Assembly (NCBI GenBank): GCA_035690495.1
Contig: DASSKK010000086.1
Coordinates: 1-34,272 of the forward strand
Reading direction: 5' to 3'
DNA length: 34,272 nt
DNA from: DASSKK01 sp035690495
GTDB taxonomy: Bacteria > Actinomycetota > Actinomycetes > Propionibacteriales > Nocardioidaceae
Part shown: in pieces, positions 29,490 to 34,272 of the stretch
How the letters are laid out: each line of letters begins with the position of its first letter
Position numbering within the stretch: the first letter of the stretch is position 1
The notes under the pieces: generated by a model
The model's database searches: none
Told to the model about the DNA's origin: nothing
Seen by the model: the letters and a program-made list of their open reading frames with translations, nothing else
Translations under genes and position numbers: made by a program

Positions 29490-29860
29490 GCATCCCCGCC
29501 ATCCCTGCGATTTCATCCCCCGCCACCCCGCCCATGACAGGCTTCACTCCGCTGACCCCGCAGGTGCTGCCCGCTACCACGCAGGCCACCGACGCGGCAG
29601 CCGGTGTCGGAGCCACCGGTGCGGCGAGCAGCGCCGGCAGCGCCGACTTCGCCAGCATGCTCAGCCAGGGCATCTCGCACCTGGAGGGCCTGCAGGACAA
29701 GACCGACCAGCTCGCCGTGCAGGCAGCCACCGGCGACCTGGACGCGCTGCACGACTACACGATCACCGCCACCGAGGCGCAGGTGGCCACGCAGCTGACC
29801 ACCGCCGTGCGTAACAAGGCCCTCGAGGCCTTCCAAGAGATCATGCGGATGTCCGTCTGA
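29486..29860 (+). CDS. fliE: Flagellar hook-basal body complex protein FliE
   Basis: 124 residues from ATG 29486. The first ~45 residues are Pro/Ala/Thr-rich and include the repeat-encoded ISSPATPP. The conserved part is SADFASMLSQGISHLEGLQDKTDQLAVQAATGDLDALHDYTI and then LTTAVRNKALEAFQEIMRMSV. FliE joins the MS ring to the rod. The stop overlaps the fliF ATG as TGATG. Confidence 0.94.
   Translation: MSIPAIPAISSPATPPMTGFTPLTPQVLPATTQATDAAAGVGATGAASSAGSADFASMLSQGISHLEGLQDKTDQLAVQAATGDLDALHDYTITATEAQVATQLTTAVRNKALEAFQEIMRMSV
29516..29535 (+). repeat. C-rich dispersed repeat, copy in fliE
   Basis: The 20 nt here are identical to 28613-28632 in flgB, and the first 18 nt to 22336-22353. A related CATCCCCGCCATCCCT precedes it at 29490-29505. 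Confidence 0.65.
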
Positions 29861-31452
29861 TGCGCGAACAGCTCACCGGCAGGCTCGCCAGCCTGCAGCG
29901 CACGTTCGCGTCCTTCAGCGCCGGCCAGAAGACCACCGCGGTCATCGGCGCGCTCGCCCTGCTGTTCGCCGGCGTGCTGGTGTTCCGCTGGGCGGCCTCG
30001 CCGAGCTACGCGCCGCTCTACTCCAACCTCGCACCGTCCGACGCGTCGGCGGTGATCCAGAAGCTCGACGCCGACGGGACGCCGTACAAGCTCACCGGCG
30101 GCGGCAACACGATCATGGTCCCCAAGAGCCAGGTGTACGACGAGCGCATCAAGCTCAGCGGCGAGGGGCTGCCGGCCAACACGTCCACGGCCGGCTACTC
30201 GCTGCTGGACAAGCAGAGCCTGTCCACCTCGCAGTTCCAGGAGCAGACCAGCTACAAGCGCGCCATCGAGGGCGAACTGGAGAAGACCATCGAGGCCCTC
30301 GACGCGGTCGACACGGCCGTGGTCCACGTGGCGATGCCGCAGGAGAAGCTGTTCGAGACCGACCAGAAGCCGGTGACCGCCTCGGTGCTGGTGGCCGTCC
30401 ACCCGGGCACGACCCTGGGCACCAGCCAGGTGCAGGCGATCGTGCACCTCGTGGCCTCCAGCGTCAGCGGGCTCGACCCCAACCAGGTCACCGTCACGGA
30501 CTCGGCCGGCAACGTGCTCGCCGCCGCGGGCGACAGCGCGTCGATCGTCGCCGACACCCGCGCCCAGCAGGTGCAGTCCTTCGAGGACCGGATGAAGCAG
30601 TCGGTCTCCTCGATGCTGGACCGAGTGCTCGGCACCGGGAACTCCGCGGTCGACGTCACCGCAGACCTGAACTTCGACCAGACCGTCACGCACACCACGC
30701 GGTACTTCTCGGTGCCCAACTCGACACCGCTGTCCGCATCGACGACGACCGAGACCTACAAGGCCCCGCAGGGCTCCGGACAGACCGGCGGGGTGGTAGG
30801 CCCGGACGGCGCACTCGTGCAGGGCGGCACGGCACCGCCGGGCACGACGAAGTACTCCAAGAAGCAGAAGACCTCCGACAACGCCGTCGGGCAGAGCGTG
30901 CAGGACCTCACCGCGGCCCCCGGCAACGTCAAGAGCCTGCACGTCGGCGTGGTGCTCGACACGCAGTCGCTGGCCGGCCGCAAGCCGTCGCAGATCCAGT
31001 CGCTGATCAGCTCCGCGCTCGGCATCGACCCGAAGCGAGGCGACACCGTCTCGGTGACCGCGATGCCGTTCGACCGGACCGCCGAGAAGGCAGCGAAGGC
31101 GGCGTTGGCGAAGGCCGACGCCGCCGACCAGAAGGCGCATATGCTGTCGATGGGCAAGACCGCGGGCCTCGTCGTGCTGCTCGGCCTGGTCCTGCTGCTG
31201 GCCTGGCGCAGCGCGCGCAAGAAGGAGAAGGCCCGTCAGCAGGCCACCACGTACGTCGTGGAGCAGCTGCGCCGCACCAAGGAGCCCGAGCCGGTCGCCG
31301 CCGCCCCGCCGACCGCCGAGCTGCCGGCCCCCGACGTACCCGAGCTGCGGATGGCCGCACGCGACGAGATCGCCGCCCTGGTCGAGCGTCAGCCTGAGGA
31401 AGTCGCCCAACTGCTGCGCGGCTGGCTCGTCGAGTCGGGGGCGAGCAAGTGA
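29860..31452 (+). CDS. fliF: Flagellar MS-ring protein FliF
   Basis: 530 residues. One membrane segment lies at about 25-45 (TTAVIGALALLFAGVLVF). The periplasmic ring-building domains begin with YAPLYSNLAPSDASAVIQKLDADGTPYKL and include VHVAMPQEKLFETDQKP. A second membrane segment lies at about 430-447 (AGLVVLLGLVLLLAW). The cytoplasmic tail ends QPEEVAQLLRGWLVE, the FliG-binding part. It forms the base ring in the cytoplasmic membrane. The end overlaps fliG by 4 nt. Confidence 0.96.
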   Translation: MREQLTGRLASLQRTFASFSAGQKTTAVIGALALLFAGVLVFRWAASPSYAPLYSNLAPSDASAVIQKLDADGTPYKLTGGGNTIMVPKSQVYDERIKLSGEGLPANTSTAGYSLLDKQSLSTSQFQEQTSYKRAIEGELEKTIEALDAVDTAVVHVAMPQEKLFETDQKPVTASVLVAVHPGTTLGTSQVQAIVHLVASSVSGLDPNQVTVTDSAGNVLAAAGDSASIVADTRAQQVQSFEDRMKQSVSSMLDRVLGTGNSAVDVTADLNFDQTVTHTTRYFSVPNSTPLSASTTTETYKAPQGSGQTGGVVGPDGALVQGGTAPPGTTKYSKKQKTSDNAVGQSVQDLTAAPGNVKSLHVGVVLDTQSLAGRKPSQIQSLISSALGIDPKRGDTVSVTAMPFDRTAEKAAKAALAKADAADQKAHMLSMGKTAGLVVLLGLVLLLAWRSARKKEKARQQATTYVVEQLRRTKEPEPVAAAPPTAELPAPDVPELRMAARDEIAALVERQPEEVAQLLRGWLVESGASK

Positions 31453-32459
31453 CCGTCACCGAGATCGACGGCGTACGCCGTGCGGCGATCCTGCTCGTGC
31501 AGCTGGGGCAGGAGAACGCCGCCAAGGTGCTGGCCCATCTGCGGGAGAGCGAGGTCGAGGCGATCTCGGCGGAGATCTCGGCGCTGGAGTCGCTGACCGC
31601 CGCGGAGACCGAGGCGGTGCTCGGCGAGTTCAGGACGCTGGCGGCCACGCAGATCAACATCATGCGCGGCGGGCCGGCGTTCGCCCGGGCGATCCTGGAG
31701 GAGTCGCTGGGCCCGGAGCGGGCCGAGTCGATCATGAACCGGCTCGCGGCCTCGGCGATGCACCTGCCGTTCCAGTTCCTGCACCGCGCCGACCCCCGCC
31801 AGCTGCTGTCGTTCATCTCCTCCGAGCACCCCCAGGTGATTGCGGTGGTACTCGCACACCTGCCCAGCGACAAGGCGACCCTGGTGCTGTCCGGTCTCGA
31901 GCCGTCGACGCAGGCCGACGTGGCCCACCGGATCGCAGTGATGGACCGCACCAACCCCGACATCCTGCGCAGCCTCGAGGCACAGCTGGAACGCAAGATG
32001 TCCTCGGTCCTGCAGCCGACGGAGATGGCCACGGTCGGCGGCCTGGACCCGTTGATCCAGATCATCAACCGCTCCGACCGGGCGACCGAGCGGCTGATCG
32101 TCGAGGGCCTGCAGGAACGCGACCCCGAGCTCGCCGAAGAGGTCAAGAGCCGGATGTTCATGTTCGAGGACATCCTGCTTCTCGAGGACCGCGACATGCA
32201 GAAGGTGCTGCGCCAGGTCGAGGGCAGCGATCTCGCGGTCGCCATCAAGGGCGTCTCCGACGAGGTGCGCTCCAAGATCACCTCGAACATGTCCGAACGC
32301 GCCGCCCAGACTCTCGCCGAGGACGTCGACCTGCTCGGGCCGGTGCTGCTGCGTCAGGTCGAGGAGGCCCAGCAGAAGGTGATCATGGTGATCCGCCGGC
32401 TCGAGGACTCGGGCGAGCTGACGATTCGGAGGGGCTCCGATGACGAATACGTCGTCTGA
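31449..32459 (+). CDS. fliG: Flagellar motor switch protein FliG
   Basis: 336 residues from GTG 31449 (GTGA overlap with fliF). It has the N-terminal FliF-binding domain, a middle domain with the EHPQ motif at 126-129 (SSEHPQVIAVVLAHL), and the C-terminal torque domain with FEDILLLEDRDMQKVLRQVEGSDLAVAIKG. It couples stator ion flow to rotation and sets direction with FliM/FliN. It overlaps fliH by 20 nt. Confidence 0.96.
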   Translation: MTVTEIDGVRRAAILLVQLGQENAAKVLAHLRESEVEAISAEISALESLTAAETEAVLGEFRTLAATQINIMRGGPAFARAILEESLGPERAESIMNRLAASAMHLPFQFLHRADPRQLLSFISSEHPQVIAVVLAHLPSDKATLVLSGLEPSTQADVAHRIAVMDRTNPDILRSLEAQLERKMSSVLQPTEMATVGGLDPLIQIINRSDRATERLIVEGLQERDPELAEEVKSRMFMFEDILLLEDRDMQKVLRQVEGSDLAVAIKGVSDEVRSKITSNMSERAAQTLAEDVDLLGPVLLRQVEEAQQKVIMVIRRLEDSGELTIRRGSDDEYVV

Positions 32460-33162
32460 GCGAGCGGGCGAACGAGCGGGCCGGGTCGTGCTGCGCGACC
32501 TGCCCCTCGAACCTGCCGCCGTCACGCTCACGGGCACCGACCTGCGGAGCGGGCGCTGGACCAGGTACGGCGACCCGCGGGTGCTCGGTGACACGGTCAC
32601 CGAGGCCGCGGTGGCCGGCCTCGCCGACCGGGTCCGTTCGGCCGCACGCGCCCAGGGTTATGCCGCAGGCTGGGCGGAGGGCACCCGTCGCGCCCAGGCC
32701 ACGATCACGGCCGCGGAGGACGAGCGTGCCGCGGCCACGGAGCAGGAGCGGGTGCGTGCCGCCGAGGAGCAGGGTTCGGCCCTGTCCGCCCTGACGCACG
32801 CAGTCGACGGCTGCGGGGAGGCGGCGCGGGCGGCGTACGACGACATCACCGGAGGGGCTGTCGACCTCGGCCTGCGGGTCGCCGAGGCGGTGCTCGGCAG
32901 AGAGCTCGCGATCGCGACCGACCCCGGCGCAGACGCCTTGAGACGCGCCCTCGCCGAGATCGGGCCGGACGTCCCCGTGACCGTGCGGATGCACCCAGAC
33001 GACCGGGCGCTGCTGGACCCAGCCGCGCTCGAGGCGCGCCCGGCCGCCTTCGTCGACGACCCGAGCCTGCAGCGCGGCGACGCGGTCGTCGAGACGGACA
33101 CCCAGGTCGTCGACGCCACCATCGCCGCGGCACTGGAACGGGTCAGGCAGGTGCTTGCATGA
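32440..33162 (+). CDS. fliH: Flagellar export ATPase regulator FliH
   Basis: 240 residues from ATG 32440. A central Ala/Glu/Arg-rich coiled coil (AQGYAAGWAEGTRRAQATITAAEDERAAATE, in part) leads to a C-terminal domain with LGLRVAEAVLGRELA, VTVRMHPDDRALL and LQRGDAVVETDTQVVDATI, the FliH/YscL pattern. It binds FliI at the export gate. The stop overlaps fliI as ATGA. Confidence 0.93.
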   Translation: MTNTSSERAGERAGRVVLRDLPLEPAAVTLTGTDLRSGRWTRYGDPRVLGDTVTEAAVAGLADRVRSAARAQGYAAGWAEGTRRAQATITAAEDERAAATEQERVRAAEEQGSALSALTHAVDGCGEAARAAYDDITGGAVDLGLRVAEAVLGRELAIATDPGADALRRALAEIGPDVPVTVRMHPDDRALLDPAALEARPAAFVDDPSLQRGDAVVETDTQVVDATIAAALERVRQVLA

Positions 33163-34272
33163 CCACCGGACTCGTAGAGGAGACGACCCTGGCCCGGGCG
33201 CTCGCGCACGCGGCCCCGCTGCGGCTTGGCCGTCTGGTGGAGCTCAAGGGACTGCACCTGCTGGTGCGAGGAGTCGATGCCGCCGTCGGTGACCTGGTCC
33301 GCATCCAGACGGACGGCACGCCGGTAGCGGCGGAGGTCGTCGCCAGCAGCCCGCACGGCGCGGTGTGCCTGCCGCTCGGCTCGACGCACGGCCTGCGGGC
33401 CGGCGCCCCGGTGCAGGCGACCGGCGGGCCGCTACGGATCCCGGTCGGCGAGCAGCTGCGCGGGCGGGTCCTGGACGGTCTCGGCCAGCCCCTCGACGGT
33501 GGAGCGCCGCTCGCCGCGCTGGCAACCGAGCCGGTCGAGAACGCCACCCCGAATCCGCTGCACCGTGCCCGGGTGGACACCCAGGTCGGCCTCGGAGTGC
33601 GCGCCCTCGACGCGCTCGTCTCGGCCGGGCGCGGTCAGCGCCTCGGCATCATGGCCGGCTCCGGCGTCGGCAAGTCCACGCTGCTGTCGATGGTCGCCCG
33701 GGGCACCGAGGCCCGGCTGTCGGTGATCGCGCTGGTCGGCGAGCGTGGCCGCGAGGTGCGCGAGTTCCTCGAGAACGACCTCGGCCCCGAGGGCCTGGCC
33801 CGCTCGGTCGTGGTGATCGCGACCTCCGACGCCTCCCCGGTGGAGCGGGTGCGCGCCGCGTTCGTCGCCACCCGGATCGCGGAGTGGTTCCGCGACGCCG
33901 GCGAGGACGTCGTACTCATGATGGACAGCCTCACCCGCGTCGCCATGGCGCAGCGCGAGATCGGTCTGGCCGCCGGGGAGCCGCCGGCCACCCGCGGCTA
34001 CCCGCCGAGCGTCTTCGGGATCCTGCCGCGACTGCTCGAGCGCGCCGGGCCGGGCGCGACCGGCAGCATCACCGGGCTCTACACCGTGCTGGTGGAGGGC
34101 GACGACCTGCAGGACCCGATCGGCGACACCGCCCGCTCGATCCTCGACGGCCACGTCGTGCTGTCGCGCCGTCTCGCGACGGCCGGACACTTCCCCAGCA
34201 TCGACGTGCTCGAGTCGATCTCCCGCGTCTCCGGCGCGGTGACCGGCCCCGAGCAGCGTGCCGACGCGACCC
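33159..34272 (+). CDS. fliI: Flagellum-specific ATP synthase FliI, 3'-partial
   Basis: About 371 codons are present before the window ends. Walker A is AGSGVGKST (166-174), Walker B is VVLMMDSLTRVAMAQRE, and PNPLHRARVDTQVGLGVRALDAL and the ring motif ATRGYPPSVFGILPRLLERAG are typical of F1-beta-like type III secretion ATPases. It powers unloading of substrates for export. The C-terminal ~60-70 residues lie beyond the window. Confidence 0.95.
   Translation, partial: MTTGLVEETTLARALAHAAPLRLGRLVELKGLHLLVRGVDAAVGDLVRIQTDGTPVAAEVVASSPHGAVCLPLGSTHGLRAGAPVQATGGPLRIPVGEQLRGRVLDGLGQPLDGGAPLAALATEPVENATPNPLHRARVDTQVGLGVRALDALVSAGRGQRLGIMAGSGVGKSTLLSMVARGTEARLSVIALVGERGREVREFLENDLGPEGLARSVVVIATSDASPVERVRAAFVATRIAEWFRDAGEDVVLMMDSLTRVAMAQREIGLAAGEPPATRGYPPSVFGILPRLLERAGPGATGSITGLYTVLVEGDDLQDPIGDTARSILDGHVVLSRRLATAGHFPSIDVLESISRVSGAVTGPEQRADAT

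Overview
The window is a high-GC actinobacterial chromosome segment. The base composition, the frequent GTG starts, the MprAB-PepD-like stress locus, the HelR-type helicase and a flagellar cluster with FliW/CsrA fit a motile Propionibacteriales-type organism, Nocardioides-like. That placement is an inference from gene content, not from a marker gene. I saw no rRNA, tRNA, CRISPR array or intact insertion sequence.

Region 1 (2-5308, +) is an acyl-CoA catabolic operon: carboxyltransferase (5' cut by the window edge), biotin carboxylase/BCCP, acyl-CoA dehydrogenase and a crotonase-family protein. The layout recalls leucine/branched-chain acyl-CoA breakdown, but the substrate cannot be fixed from sequence. 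Region 2 (5362-9488, +) holds a HelR/HelD-type RNA-polymerase helicase and a stand-alone PhzE-type fused anthranilate/ADIC synthase. A strong hairpin lies between this and the convergent region 3 (9601-13152, -). Region 3 is response regulator, sensor kinase and membrane-anchored HtrA/PepD-like protease, the order of mycobacterial mprA-mprB-pepD. Region 4 (13254-16844) holds a fructosamine-kinase-like enzyme, a low-molecular-weight tyrosine phosphatase, a small membrane protein, and a GntR regulator divergent from a dimethylargininase-like hydrolase, with two matching palindromes between them.

Region 5 (16886-34272) is the flagellar cluster. flgN-flgK-flgL-fliW-csrA runs on the minus strand. 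On the plus strand are a FliA-type sigma factor, a decayed pseudogene, fliC, fliD, fliS and a FliT-position small gene, then flgB-flgC-fliE-fliF-fliG-fliH-fliI, cut by the window end. Three units (flgN, fliC, flgB) carry the same element CTCAGG-N14-GCCGAW at 61-76 nt before the start codon, a candidate promoter for the sigma factor encoded here. The fliC leader has a run of GGA motifs that could be CsrA sites, so a FliW-CsrA-flagellin loop may operate.

The flagellar cluster is interrupted between the fliT-like gene and flgB. The interruption contains a truncated second copy of the fliT-like gene, a lower-GC island with two small overlapping antisense ORFs, and a TetR/alpha-beta-hydrolase pair whose hydrolase lacks both the nucleophile and the catalytic His. 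Short repeats (a 19-nt near-palindrome inside metabolic genes, a C-rich 18-20 nt element in flagellar genes, a 24-nt tandem repeat in a coupled micro-ORF) are scattered through coding sequence and may be mobile or REP-like.
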